In this document: in pieces, positions 43,281 through 53,136 of the stretch | How the letters are laid out: every line of letters begins with the position of its first letter | How positions within the stretch are numbered: position 1 is the first letter of the stretch | Assembly: GCF_002870965.1 (NCBI RefSeq) | Contig: NZ_PHSO01000006.1 | Span: 310,001 to 374,000, forward strand | DNA: 64,000 nucleotides | Source of the DNA: Tsuneonella flava | GTDB taxonomy: Bacteria > Pseudomonadota > Alphaproteobacteria > Sphingomonadales > Sphingomonadaceae | Direction of reading: 5' to 3' | Notes under the pieces: generated by a model | The model's input: only the letters and a program-made list of their open reading frames with translations | Databases searched by the model: none | Told to the model about the DNA's origin: nothing | Made by a program: the position numbers and the translations under genes

Positions 43281-45789
43281 TCGTTGGGCAGCGGCATGGC
43301 GTATCGCAAGGCGCGATCTTTCAGGCCGGTTTCGCGGGCTGCGCCTGCTGCTGGTGTGCCTGTTCCTCGGCACAGGCGCATTGGCGGCAATCGGTACGCT
43401 TACGCATACGATTGAAAGCCAACTGGCCGAGCGTGGGCGTGAATTTCTGGGCGGCGATATACAGATCGCGCTGTGGCAACGCGCTCCTTCATCTACTGAG
43501 ATGGCAACACTGGAACGCCTTGGCACAGTCTCCACCGGAATTCGGATGCAGGCGATGGCGAGAACCGACAGTTCAGCCGCGCCGATCGAGCTGAAGGCGG
43601 TCGATGTTCACTGGCCGCTCTATGGTACGGCAACACTGGCGAACGGGCGCGCAATTGGCGCACCTTCTGCTGGAAAGGCATGGGTCGCCCAGGGCGCTGC
43701 CGATCGGCTGAGCCTGAAGCCAGGCGACCGTTTCTCCGTCGGCACGCAAACACTGACAGTCGGCGGCATTCTGGGAGAAGAGCCTGACAAATTGGGCGAA
43801 GGATTCCAGCTTGGCCCGACAGTGATCGTGAATGCCGATCTGCCCGCACGCGCAGGCCTGACTGCGCCCGGTGCCATGTATCGCACCAAAACCAACATCG
43901 CGTTGCCTGCCGCCAGTTCGCCGCAACAGACCAGCGATGCGTTGAAAACACAATTCCCCGACGCCGGATTTGACATCAAGACCCGCGATAACGGAGCACC
44001 CGGCACCGATAGGTTTGTCGGACGGATGGGTGAATTTCTCACTCTGGTGGGGCTGGCTGCACTGGTAATTGCCGGGATCGGCATTGGCGGCGGGGTATCG
44101 AGCTACCTCGACGCACGCCGCCAATCGATTGCCACGCTGAAGATTTTGGGCGCGACCAGCGGGGATATCGCCCGTGTCTACGCACTGGAGATCGGGATCG
44201 CTGCACTTGTCGGCAGCGCAGCTGGGATCATTGCGGGAGTGGCGGTCACCCCTTTGCTGGCACACGCCTTGCAGGGTTTGCTGCCGGTCGGCACCGGTAT
44301 CGCATTTGCCCCCGCCCCCTTGCTACTGGCGCTCGCCTATGGGCTACTGGTCGCGCTGGTCTTCGCCGCTCCACCTCTGATGCGGGCACGACATTTCCCA
44401 GCGATGGCGCTGATGCGCGCGCGAGTAGCCCCTCTGACGCGTGACAAGGCAATCTGGTTGCCAGTGAGCGGCGGATTGCTGGCGATTGCAGCTCTTGCAA
44501 TGCTGACCGCTCGACAACCGTGGCTGACCGCTGGTTTCATCGGTGGTGCGGCGGCGGCACTGGCACTGCTCGCGATGTTGGGGTGGGCTATCCGCAAGGC
44601 AGCAACTCGCGTTCCCCGGCCGCGTAGCCCGATTGGTCGGGCTGCACTGGCCAACCTTCATCGCCCTGGTGCAGCGACCGGTACGTTGGTCACCGCACTT
44701 GGCTTCGGTCTCGCAGCATTTGTGCTACTCGCTTCTGTTCAAACAAGCATCGATGGGACAATCGCCAGCCGAGTACCCACGCAGGCCCCCGACTATTTCG
44801 TGCTCGACCTGCCACAAGCCAAAGCCGAGGCGTTTACGAAACTGGTGAAACGGGTCGCTCCGAACAGCGAAATCCGCACCGTTCCCGCGATGCGTGGAGC
44901 GATCCTCGCCTATGGTCCAAAAGACGCGCAAACCCGCGTGGCCAGTCTCGGTGACAATCTGCCGGAAGGGGCATGGGCCCTGAGGGGCGAACGCGGTCTG
45001 ACATATGCCGACGAAGTGCCGCCTGGCAATACCGTCACCGACGGGACGTGGTGGGGCCGAATGTATCAGGGCCCGCCCGAGGTTTCAGTGGACGAAGATC
45101 TTGCGAAGGCCATCGGCCTGAAAGTTGGCGACTATCTCACGATCGGTGTGCTGGGTGTGGAGCGACAGGCGCGGGTTGCATCTCTCCGGCGGATCGACTG
45201 GCAATCGATGGGCTTCAACTATGTCCTCGTATTCAGCCCGAACACTTTGCGGGACGTGCCCCATAATCTGGCCGCGACAATTCGCTTGCCGGGCGAAGCA
45301 GACAAGCGCGCTCTGCTGGCGGAACTCGTACGCACATTCCCTTCCAGCAGCGTGATCGAAACAGGGCCCGTGCTGGCACAGGCCCGCACCTTACTCAGTC
45401 AAGTCGGCGTAGCCACGCTTGCGGCCGCGTCGGTTGCGGTGCTGGCAGGGCTGGCCGTATTGCTGGGCGCAATCGCGGCTGCTCGCGCGCAACGTACATA
45501 CGACACAGTTATCATGCGCGTTTTGGGGGCCAGCAGACTGCAAGTTCTGGCGATGATTCTGGCCGAATATGCTGTACTTGCTGCGATCCTTGCGTTCGTC
45601 GCGCTTGGCTTGGGGCTGATTGTCGGCTGGCTGGTCGTGACCAAACTCTTCGAATTCGAATGGGTGCCAGATTGGACAGCGGTTTTCGGTGTCCTCGGTG
45701 CAGGATTGGCCCTTGTGGTCGCATTCGCCCTTGCCAGCGCACTCCCGCTTCTGAGAGCGAAACCAGCAAGGGCATTGCGAACTCTTTAA
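43270..45789 (+). CDS. ABC transporter permease (YbbP-like, FtsX/MacB_PCD domains)
   Basis: 839 aa from the GTG at 43270, overlapping the ATPase gene by 11 bases. It has about ten membrane helices: one near residue 25, three in the middle (about 255-390), more at 410-500, and the last FtsX block near 720-830. Two FtsX domains and a large periplasmic loop (about 50-240) match the YbbP architecture. Together with the ATPase it forms an exporter or lipid-related extractor. It overlaps the 3' end of the following convergent gene by 4 bp. Confidence 0.9.
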   Translation: MSDNRWAAAWRIARRDLSGRFRGLRLLLVCLFLGTGALAAIGTLTHTIESQLAERGREFLGGDIQIALWQRAPSSTEMATLERLGTVSTGIRMQAMARTDSSAAPIELKAVDVHWPLYGTATLANGRAIGAPSAGKAWVAQGAADRLSLKPGDRFSVGTQTLTVGGILGEEPDKLGEGFQLGPTVIVNADLPARAGLTAPGAMYRTKTNIALPAASSPQQTSDALKTQFPDAGFDIKTRDNGAPGTDRFVGRMGEFLTLVGLAALVIAGIGIGGGVSSYLDARRQSIATLKILGATSGDIARVYALEIGIAALVGSAAGIIAGVAVTPLLAHALQGLLPVGTGIAFAPAPLLLALAYGLLVALVFAAPPLMRARHFPAMALMRARVAPLTRDKAIWLPVSGGLLAIAALAMLTARQPWLTAGFIGGAAAALALLAMLGWAIRKAATRVPRPRSPIGRAALANLHRPGAATGTLVTALGFGLAAFVLLASVQTSIDGTIASRVPTQAPDYFVLDLPQAKAEAFTKLVKRVAPNSEIRTVPAMRGAILAYGPKDAQTRVASLGDNLPEGAWALRGERGLTYADEVPPGNTVTDGTWWGRMYQGPPEVSVDEDLAKAIGLKVGDYLTIGVLGVERQARVASLRRIDWQSMGFNYVLVFSPNTLRDVPHNLAATIRLPGEADKRALLAELVRTFPSSSVIETGPVLAQARTLLSQVGVATLAAASVAVLAGLAVLLGAIAAARAQRTYDTVIMRVLGASRLQVLAMILAEYAVLAAILAFVALGLGLIVGWLVVTKLFEFEWVPDWTAVFGVLGAGLALVVAFALASALPLLRAKPARALRTL

Positions 45790-46631
45790 AGCGCCTCCGC
45801 CGTTGTTTCGGCTGCGCCTACAAGGCCAGCATGTATGACAGACAGGAAGACCGCGTATGCAAATGAAATCACGATAGACACGAGTACGGCAGCAAGAAAG
45901 CTGACTATCATCGCACCCCCTCCAGGAACCGTGGAAAGCCCGCCATATATAATTGCAGCATAAGACCCAATTATTGGCAGGACGGCCAAGCCATAAAGGA
46001 CGACGACCAGTACCGCGAATGCGAGCGTTGCAAGAAAGATCGTCACCACATGATGCCGGGTCAGTTCCCAAGACCGTTTAAGAACCACCAGCGGATTGCG
46101 TACACGTTCGACAGCGACAATCGGAAACACCAGAGCCAGTCGACAAGCCAAATAGGTGCCAAGGATAAGCAAGGCAGCGCAACCGATAAGTATGGCGTGG
46201 ATCTGTTTATCGGCTGGGAGCCATAACACCCCCTCTCCCGCGACTATCGCACCTATTATCAGCACAACGCCGATCATTATCGCGATCGCCAGCAATGCTG
46301 GCGCACCCCGAAGGCCGGCGCCGAAGGCCTCTCCAAAGCTATAATGGCGCACAGGCGACGCTACCCCTGACAGCCCCGCCATCCCGGCAAGTACAACAAG
46401 TAGATAGGCAATATACGTCAGGAGGATGGCCAGCCCCGCCCCTCCTCCCAGAATCGACGAAGGGGTTAAATAGGTGCTGGCGACACCCAAACCTCCTGTT
46501 ATCGCTCCACCAATGGCGATAACTGCAATCCTCAACGCCATAAAAGCGGCCCATACACCGAAGAGCAGAAAAAACTTCCGACCAATGATTCGGACAGTTT
46601 CCATCAATATAGCTGATATATCTAATTTCAT
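45786..46631 (-). CDS. multi-pass membrane protein, GPDPase_memb-like
   Basis: 281 aa from the ATG at 46631 (MKLDISAILMETVRIIGRKF). Six hydrophobic segments alternate with short loops, including RHYSFGEAFGAGLRGAPALL and ERVRNPLVVLKRSWELTRHH. The latter resembles the conserved NPLEALKRSWELTRGN block of the glycerophosphoryl diester phosphodiesterase membrane-domain family (DUF-type, without the enzyme domain). No function is assigned. Its upstream region is notably AT-rich. Convergent and overlapping by 4 bp with the permease gene. Confidence 0.75.
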   Translation of the reverse strand: MKLDISAILMETVRIIGRKFFLLFGVWAAFMALRIAVIAIGGAITGGLGVASTYLTPSSILGGGAGLAILLTYIAYLLVVLAGMAGLSGVASPVRHYSFGEAFGAGLRGAPALLAIAIMIGVVLIIGAIVAGEGVLWLPADKQIHAILIGCAALLILGTYLACRLALVFPIVAVERVRNPLVVLKRSWELTRHHVVTIFLATLAFAVLVVVLYGLAVLPIIGSYAAIIYGGLSTVPGGGAMIVSFLAAVLVSIVISFAYAVFLSVIHAGLVGAAETTAEAL

Positions 46632-47158
46632 TAAACCAAACCCCATATCTAAAATTAATTAAATAATTTACATTACATTAATGATGGGGTATTTTACATA
46701 TATTTAACTATATGATCGAATTACCTTTTTGAAACAAATTAATATTTATCTTCATGGATTTGCGTATCCTGTAGCATCGAAAATATCCGGCTTTTCGTGA
46801 TATAGGTCTGACAGGATTGCCAAGAGGATCGCAGCCGCAACTCGGCTCTCTCAGCCCGCTCGCTAATTGCGAATGGCGAGAACCAGCCGCCTTCCCAATG
46901 CACGACTCAACTCTTGAAAGGGAACGTTTCACCTCAACCACTGTGCCTCGTCAACGAGATCGGGGCAAATGCGACACCATCATCTGGATCCAGGACGACG
47001 CAAAGCACTTAAGCAGCGCCTCCAAATGGGCGGATCAACGACCCACACCTTTCATTCAGTTTCCACGCAGGAGCGTCAGATAACGAAGAGCCTACTATCG
47101 CCAAACGAGAAGGGGCCCCGCAAGCGAGGCCCCTTCCAATTGCGAATTTACAGTAAGA
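46632..47158. other. AT-rich and non-coding stretch
   Basis: 527 bp. The first 130 bases (46632-46760) are very AT-rich, unusual for this GC-rich genome, and contain promoter-like TTAACTATAT and TTAATTAAATAATTTA strings next to the start of the membrane protein gene. The remainder has normal composition but no reading frame with a ribosome-binding site or recognisable family. The end holds the terminator of the TonB receptor gene. Confidence 0.5.
47110..47135 (-). terminator. hairpin after TonB receptor gene 1
   Basis: AAGGGGCC (47110-47117) pairs with GGCCCCTT (47128-47135) around a 10-base loop. On the minus strand it is followed by CTCGTTTGG, a weak T-tract. It lies 24 bp after the receptor stop codon. 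Confidence 0.65.
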
Positions 47159-49858
47159 TCAGAATTTAAACCGGGCCGAAACACCATAAGTGCGCGGCTG
47201 ATCGGTATAGCCTGAAATCGAACCTGCCTGAGCCACCGAGTCAAACACGCCGGTGATGTTGCGGTCATTGAGCAAATTACGCCCCCACACCGACAGTTCG
47301 AAACCATTGGCCATTGCATATGTGATCGATGCGTTAAGATTATTTGTCTCGTTGCGATATGGGCGCGCCGCTGCACGTGCGGGCTCATAATCCAACGTTC
47401 CATCGGGATTGCGGACTGCGAACGCCAGCAGACCCGGCTCAATCTGATACGGTGCCGAATAGGCGAAATCGGCATGCAGGATCAGATGATCGTCACCCAC
47501 CGGCTGATCCCACGTCGCACCCCAGACAGCCGAGAGCTTTGGAATACCGGTAACCGTCTCGCCGGAAAGATCGCCGAAGGGCGAGTTCGTGAAATCGTCG
47601 TATTTCGGATCGAGATAAGTCATCGCCAGCGTCAGTGTGAGCTGATCGGTCGGACGGACATACCCATCGAATTCGACACCCCAGGTCGACTGTTTGCCTG
47701 CATTGGCAAAGACATAGCCGGTGCCGGTGAAGGTGTTGGTCTGGAAGTTGCTGATCGACTGTTTGAAGACAGTCAGGTTGGCCGCGGCCAGCCCCCAGTT
47801 ACCCTTCAGCCCAACTTCATAGACTTCCGAATCTTCCGGCTGAGCGTAGCGCGAACCAGCACGCAAATTGGTGACCGCCAACCCTTGCTGAACCAGCGCG
47901 GCATACGCGGACGGTGACGGGCGACTATCGCGCGACAGGTTATAGCTGGCTGCCTTGTAGCCAGTCGACCACGATGCATAGGCATTCAGTGTCGGACTGA
48001 ATTCATACGCCAGACGCGCAGTCCAGCTCCAGTCGCCATCGCTGAACCGGCCGTCTTCCACTGCATTGGGAAAGTTCTGGAATGGCGGCAGGAACTGCAG
48101 TGAGGTAAGGCTGAGCAGCGGATTGACCGCGGGATTGCTGGCATTAGCAGCCGCGTAAGCCTGAACCCCGGCCTGAACCTGCTGGTATCCGGCAGGATTG
48201 CCCCCTGCAAACGCCGCAATCTGCGTAGCATTTGCCGGCTGACCCAGCCCCAACAGAGTACCGATCTGCGTCGCCAGAGCCTGCTGATAGATCGCCGTCT
48301 GGCCGATGCTGGTCAGGTCGAGGCCAGAGAAAACGTCGGTGCTGGTTGTGTTCGAAGTCACTTTCTTGCTGTCACGGGTATAGTTCGCACCCAGCGTCAG
48401 CGTGAGGCCATCGGTCATTTCGAAGTCGACGTTGCCGAAGACCGACCACGCTTCATCCTTCTGCCGCATATTGTTGAACAGACCTTGCCCGGAAGCAAAG
48501 AACTGGCCGGTATAATCATTGCCAGTCAGCGCACTGAAGGTCGCTTCAAGCGTCGGAATCGAATAAGCTCCGCCGCTGGATGACTGGATCAGCAGGTTGG
48601 CATAGTCACGGAACGCATCGCCATACACGATCTGGTCGTGTGTCTCAGCCACTTCATTGAAGTAGTAGCCGCCAAGAAGGAAGTTGAGCGGACCGTCAAA
48701 GTCGCTCGCGATACGCAATTCCTGCGTGAACGTGTTGAGGTTTGCCTGACCGACATTGGCGCCAGACGCCAGCGGAGCGCTCGTGAAATCGACATCCTGA
48801 TCGGCTTCGAGTTTAGTCTCACGATAAGCGGTAATGCTGGTCAGCGTCAGAGCGCCCATCGTGTAATCGGCTTGGCCTGAAATGCCCCAGTTGCGTACTT
48901 TGTTGCTGGGCACGACATCGGTGTACACTTCATCTGCACCGGGCACGCCGCGATAATCGTTGACCTGCCCGCCCACTGCATTGACTGCTGCAGTCGCTGC
49001 CGAAGGGCGCAAATTAAACACCGCGCAACATTTTTCGTCGATTTCGTCGTAGTCGCCAATTACCCGGAATTTGAAATCGCTGGACGGTTCGAACAGCACC
49101 TGACCACGTGCGAACCAACGGTTGCGATTGCCGATATCGTCGCCGTTATAAAGGTTAGTCACATACCCATCGCGACTGTGATAACCGCCGGAAATCGACG
49201 CAGCTATCGTGTCGCTTATCGGCCCGGTCAGGTAACCCTTTGCAACGATGTCGTTGAAATTGCCGTAGCTTGCTTCGACGCTGCCGTGCGGTGTGAAGGA
49301 CGGGCTCTTGGTAATGATCGAGATCACACCTGCGCTGGCGTTCTTGCCGAACAGTGTGGACTGCGGGCCGCGTAGCACTTCGACGCGTTCGATATCGGGC
49401 AGGTCACTGATCTGCGACATCGAACGACTGCGATAAACGCCGTCGACAAACACCGCCACCGACGGCTCCAGGCCGATATTATTGCCACTGGTGCCGAAAC
49501 CACGCACCGAATAGGTCGTGGCAAAGGCATTTTGGCTCTGCGTCACTTTTAGCGAAGGAACCACGCTGGAGAGATCCGAAACATCGCGGATCTGCGCGCG
49601 CTCAATCGTTTCGGCGGTTGTTACCGACACGGCCACCGGCACATCCTGCAGAGTCTGCGCGCGCTTGGTCGCGGTTACGATAATGGTATTACCCATCGCA
49701 GCGTTCGAACTGTCCGCCTGCTCCCTTTCCTGTGTGGGGGCATCGACGTCTTCAGCAGCATCTTGCGCGACAGCAACAGTCGGGAAAGCCGCAACGGCAA
49801 CGCCGGCGAGCAGAGCAAAACGGGTACGATCCGAAAGGCGCAAACGGAAACTGTTCAT
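47159..49858 (-). CDS. TonB-dependent outer-membrane receptor 1
   Basis: 899 aa from the ATG at 49858 (MNSFRLRLSDRTRFALLAGV). A signal peptide (to about residue 31, AVAQ) and an acidic linker lead to a TonB box-like IIVTATKR, then the plug domain (ETIERAQIRDVSDLSSVVPS, LRGPQSTLFGKNASAGVI) and the 22-strand barrel ending in SARFKF. It imports a ligand across the outer membrane using TonB energy. Nothing nearby reveals the substrate: the other neighbour is typA, divergent. Sphingomonads carry many such orphan receptors. Confidence 0.93.
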   Translation of the reverse strand: MNSFRLRLSDRTRFALLAGVAVAAFPTVAVAQDAAEDVDAPTQEREQADSSNAAMGNTIIVTATKRAQTLQDVPVAVSVTTAETIERAQIRDVSDLSSVVPSLKVTQSQNAFATTYSVRGFGTSGNNIGLEPSVAVFVDGVYRSRSMSQISDLPDIERVEVLRGPQSTLFGKNASAGVISIITKSPSFTPHGSVEASYGNFNDIVAKGYLTGPISDTIAASISGGYHSRDGYVTNLYNGDDIGNRNRWFARGQVLFEPSSDFKFRVIGDYDEIDEKCCAVFNLRPSAATAAVNAVGGQVNDYRGVPGADEVYTDVVPSNKVRNWGISGQADYTMGALTLTSITAYRETKLEADQDVDFTSAPLASGANVGQANLNTFTQELRIASDFDGPLNFLLGGYYFNEVAETHDQIVYGDAFRDYANLLIQSSSGGAYSIPTLEATFSALTGNDYTGQFFASGQGLFNNMRQKDEAWSVFGNVDFEMTDGLTLTLGANYTRDSKKVTSNTTSTDVFSGLDLTSIGQTAIYQQALATQIGTLLGLGQPANATQIAAFAGGNPAGYQQVQAGVQAYAAANASNPAVNPLLSLTSLQFLPPFQNFPNAVEDGRFSDGDWSWTARLAYEFSPTLNAYASWSTGYKAASYNLSRDSRPSPSAYAALVQQGLAVTNLRAGSRYAQPEDSEVYEVGLKGNWGLAAANLTVFKQSISNFQTNTFTGTGYVFANAGKQSTWGVEFDGYVRPTDQLTLTLAMTYLDPKYDDFTNSPFGDLSGETVTGIPKLSAVWGATWDQPVGDDHLILHADFAYSAPYQIEPGLLAFAVRNPDGTLDYEPARAAARPYRNETNNLNASITYAMANGFELSVWGRNLLNDRNITGVFDSVAQAGSISGYTDQPRTYGVSARFKF

Positions 49859-50147
49859 GAAATGCAGGTATCCTCTGTTCCAGTTTTGGCAGGGATACAT
49901 GCGCGCCAATCAGCGACACAGGTTCCCACACTTGTTTAACCACTCAAATTTATCATTTGCCTTCAGTTACACAAGAGGTGGTTTCAACCGTTATCGAATT
50001 CGAATAGCTATGTTGCCGGTGCGACACAGCCAAGCAACAATGTTGCAACGCAGCAATCACTTGCCGCTGGCTCCATCGTCCGCTAGGGGGCGCGGCACAA
50101 ACGTGCCGCAAGCCTTGCCGCGTTATCTGACAATTCGGAATTCACTC
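49859..50147. promoter_or_regulatory. shared divergent promoter region, TonB receptor 1 and typA
   Basis: 289 bp between divergent starts. The left part is less GC-rich than the genes and contains TTATCGAATTCGAATA with the palindrome CGAATTCG. Promoters for both genes must lie here, but I cannot place -35 and -10 boxes with confidence. No small gene is seen. Confidence 0.4.
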
Positions 50148-51962
50148 ATGACCTCGCTCCGCAACGTGGCCATTATTGCTCACGTCGATCACGGCAAGAC
50201 CACGCTTGTCGACCAGCTATTCCGCCAATCCGGCACCTTCCGCGACAATCAGCGCGTCGACGAACGCGCGATGGACTCGGGCGATCTGGAAAAAGAACGT
50301 GGGATTACCATCCTTGCCAAGCCGACCTCCATCGAATGGAACGGCACACGCATCAACATTATCGACACCCCGGGACACGCCGATTTCGGCGCCGAAGTCG
50401 AACGCATCCTCAGCATGGTCGATGGCGTTATCCTGCTGGTGGACAGTGCCGAAGGTGCAATGCCGCAAACCAAGTTTGTGACCGGCAAGGCACTGGGCCT
50501 GGGCTTGCGCCCTATCGTGGTGGTCAACAAGATCGACCGCCCCGATGGCCGCCCGCAGGAAGTGCTGGACGAAGTATTCGACCTGTTCGTCAATCTCGAT
50601 GCCAACGATGAACAGCTCGACTTCCCCGTGCTCTACGCATCGGGCCGTGAAGGCTATGCCAGCGAAGATCAGGAAGCGCGCAGCGGCGATCTGACGCCGC
50701 TGTTCCAGCGGATCGTCGATCATGTCCCGTCACCCAATCTGGACGAAGACGCGCCTTTCAGCTTCCTTGCCACTCTGCTCGACCGCGACAGCTTCATGGG
50801 GCGTGTGCTGACCGGGCGGGTTCAGTCGGGCAAACTGAAGATCAACGATCCGATCCGTGCACTCGACGCCGATGGCAATGTGATCGAAGTCGGGCGTGCT
50901 ACCAAGCTGATGAGCTTCCGCGGGCTGGAACGCGTGCCAGTGGAAGATGCCAAGGCAGGCGACATTATCGCACTGGCCGGCCTGGAAAAGGCCACCGTTT
51001 CCAATACCATCGCCGATCCGGAAGTGAGCGATCCGATTGCCGCACAGCCGATCGATCCGCCGACACTGTCGATGCGTTTTGCCGTCAACGACAGCCCGCT
51101 GGCCGGGCGCGAAGGCGACAAGGTGACGAGCCGTATGATCCGCGACCGCCTGATGCGCGAAGCGGAAACCAACGTCGCGATTCGTGTGACGGAAAGCCAC
51201 GACAAGGATAGTTACGAAGTGGCCGGGCGCGGCGAACTTCAGCTCGGCGTGCTGATCGAAACGATGCGCCGCGAAGGCTTTGAGCTGGGCATCAGCCGTC
51301 CGCGTGTGCTGTTTCGGGAAGAAAACGGCCAGCGTATGGAGCCATACGAGCAAGTCGTGATCGACGTGGACGACGAACACTCCGGCACCGTTGTCGAGAA
51401 GATGCAGCGTCGTAAGGCTGAGCTGACCGAAATGCGCCCTAGCGGCGGTGGCAAGACCCGCATCACGTTCTCGGCCCCCAGCCGCGGCCTGATCGGCTAT
51501 CATGGCGAATTCCTGTCCGACACGCGCGGCACCGGAATCATGAACCGCCTGTTCGAGAAGTACGGCCCGCATAAAGGCCCGATCGAAGGAAGGCCCAACG
51601 GCGTACTCATCTCCAACGCCACCGGCGATGCAGTGGGCTACGCACTCAATGCACTGGAAGAACGCGGCATCCTGTTCCTCGGCCCGCAGGCCAAGGTTTA
51701 TGAAGGGATGATTATCGGGGAAAACGCCAAGCCCGAAGATCTGGAAGTCAATCCGCTGAAATCAAAGCAGCTGACCAACTTCCGTTCGACTGGTAAGGAC
51801 GATGCGATCCGCCTTACTCCGCCGACTGTGATGACTCTCGAACAGTCGATCGCCTACATCGATGACGACGAAATGGTTGAAGTGACGCCCAAGTCGATCC
51901 GGCTGCGTAAGGCCATTCTCGATCCGCACGAGCGCAAAAAGGCCAAGCGCAAGGGCGACTGA
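50148..51962 (+). CDS. typA: ribosome-associated GTPase TypA/BipA
   Basis: 604 aa from the ATG at 50148; the longer frame would run through the receptor promoter. The translational GTPase domain has AHVDHGKTT (P-loop), RGITI (switch I), DTPGHADF (G3) and NKID (G4). EF-G-like domains II, III and V and the TypA-specific C-terminal part follow ([33 protein letters not shown]). It aids ribosome assembly and stress adaptation. Ends 66 bp before a bidirectional terminator. Confidence 0.96.
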   Translation: MTSLRNVAIIAHVDHGKTTLVDQLFRQSGTFRDNQRVDERAMDSGDLEKERGITILAKPTSIEWNGTRINIIDTPGHADFGAEVERILSMVDGVILLVDSAEGAMPQTKFVTGKALGLGLRPIVVVNKIDRPDGRPQEVLDEVFDLFVNLDANDEQLDFPVLYASGREGYASEDQEARSGDLTPLFQRIVDHVPSPNLDEDAPFSFLATLLDRDSFMGRVLTGRVQSGKLKINDPIRALDADGNVIEVGRATKLMSFRGLERVPVEDAKAGDIIALAGLEKATVSNTIADPEVSDPIAAQPIDPPTLSMRFAVNDSPLAGREGDKVTSRMIRDRLMREAETNVAIRVTESHDKDSYEVAGRGELQLGVLIETMRREGFELGISRPRVLFREENGQRMEPYEQVVIDVDDEHSGTVVEKMQRRKAELTEMRPSGGGKTRITFSAPSRGLIGYHGEFLSDTRGTGIMNRLFEKYGPHKGPIEGRPNGVLISNATGDAVGYALNALEERGILFLGPQAKVYEGMIIGENAKPEDLEVNPLKSKQLTNFRSTGKDDAIRLTPPTVMTLEQSIAYIDDDEMVEVTPKSIRLRKAILDPHERKKAKRKGD

Positions 51963-52028
51963 TTTGTCCTGAGCCTAACCTTTAAAGGGTGTGAAGGCGT
52001 AGAGCGCCACGCCCTGAGAACAGACACA

Positions 52029-52064
52029 AAAACGGGGAGGGGCATAACGTCCCTCCCCGTTTCT
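52029..52064. terminator. bidirectional terminator between typA and the phytase gene
   Basis: AACGGGGAGGG pairs with CCCTCCCCGTT with an 8-base loop. A-rich and T-rich flanks on both sides suit termination of the convergent typA and phytase transcripts. Confidence 0.85.
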
Positions 52065-52110
52065 GCTTCAACTGCCACTTCATCGAAAAACCGACGAAGT
52101 AGTTTAAATA

Positions 52111-53136
52111 TTACCGCCCCAAAGCCTCCAGAATATCGGCCCACGATACCAGCTTGAAATTCTGTGCAGCAGGCGCGTTCTGGCCATCCTGCGCCACGAA
52201 CAGACCCTGCGGATAACCCGGCCCGAAGCTGCCGCTGACCAGATCGATGCCATCGGTTTCCTCGACCGCGCCAAACTTGCCTGCAGCGATGCGGAACCGC
52301 CCAACGGGCTTACCATCGTCCAACTGGTACACAGCATAGGCGCTGTCCCCCTGGCTCGATGCAACAAGATAACCGCCGCTTTCGCCTTCGGGCATGATCG
52401 CGAGGCCTTCAACATCGGCCACCAGCATCTTGTTATCGACCGGCGCGAACATCGTGCCTTCGGTCGATCCGGCTGCAAAGCGCCAGATGCCGACGTCCTC
52501 TTCCCCGACATAGAGCGTGCCATCGCGCGGATCGACCACGCACCCTTCGATCTGTGTCGCCAGCTTCATCGTCCGCAAGGGAATGCTCACGGCTGTCCCT
52601 TGCGACACATCCAGCCGAAATTCGCGAACGGTCCCGTCCTTCAAAGCCGAATAGGCAAGAATATCATCGCCGCGCATGGCCATGCAGAAGCCATAGGCTT
52701 CTCCCTTCCCTGCATCGGCTTCGCCCAGCAACTCCAGCTTACGCGCAGCGGTGTTGAGCCGATAGACCCGCATCCGCGCATTGAGCGGATCGTTGCGATC
52801 GCTGGCGGCAACGATCACACCATGAAGATCGGACGAAACGAGATCGACGTTGTTGAGCTTGCCGCCCGGATCGAAATCGACGCCCTTCCCGTTCATGTCG
52901 TAAAGGTGCAAACCGGCTTTCTTGTCAGTGCCGACAATCAGGCTATCAGCCGGATTTTCCGGATTGCGCCAGATCGCGGGATCATCCGCAGCATCGGTTC
53001 CGGCTGCTGTTTCAACAGGGGCGGTTTCACCTGCAGCGACAACCGTCACCGCCGGATCGCCAGTGACTGGCACTGTGGCGCAAGCGGCGGCCATAGCGAC
53101 CGACGCAAGCGCTGTGTAACGAAACAGTGAGTGCAT
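52111..53136 (-). CDS. 3-phytase, beta-propeller type (secreted/lipoprotein)
   Basis: 341 aa from the ATG at 53136, which overlaps the upstream receptor stop by one base. The signal peptide ends near AAAC (Cys19), a poor lipobox, so it may be lipidated or freely periplasmic. The six-blade propeller has family marks DAADDPAIWRNPENPADSLI, VGTDKKAGLHLYD, CVVDPRDGTLYVGEEDVGIW and ADVEGLAI near the later blades. Beta-propeller phytases use calcium to release phosphate from phytate. Translationally coupled to the TonB receptor behind it, and preceded by a Pho-box-like array. Confidence 0.92.
   Translation of the reverse strand: MHSLFRYTALASVAMAAACATVPVTGDPAVTVVAAGETAPVETAAGTDAADDPAIWRNPENPADSLIVGTDKKAGLHLYDMNGKGVDFDPGGKLNNVDLVSSDLHGVIVAASDRNDPLNARMRVYRLNTAARKLELLGEADAGKGEAYGFCMAMRGDDILAYSALKDGTVREFRLDVSQGTAVSIPLRTMKLATQIEGCVVDPRDGTLYVGEEDVGIWRFAAGSTEGTMFAPVDNKMLVADVEGLAIMPEGESGGYLVASSQGDSAYAVYQLDDGKPVGRFRIAAGKFGAVEETDGIDLVSGSFGPGYPQGLFVAQDGQNAPAAQNFKLVSWADILEALGR

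Noticed and set aside
46969-47169. Small gene in the spacer before TonB receptor 1
   Set aside because: The frame has no ribosome-binding site, an odd composition, and overlaps the receptor terminator.
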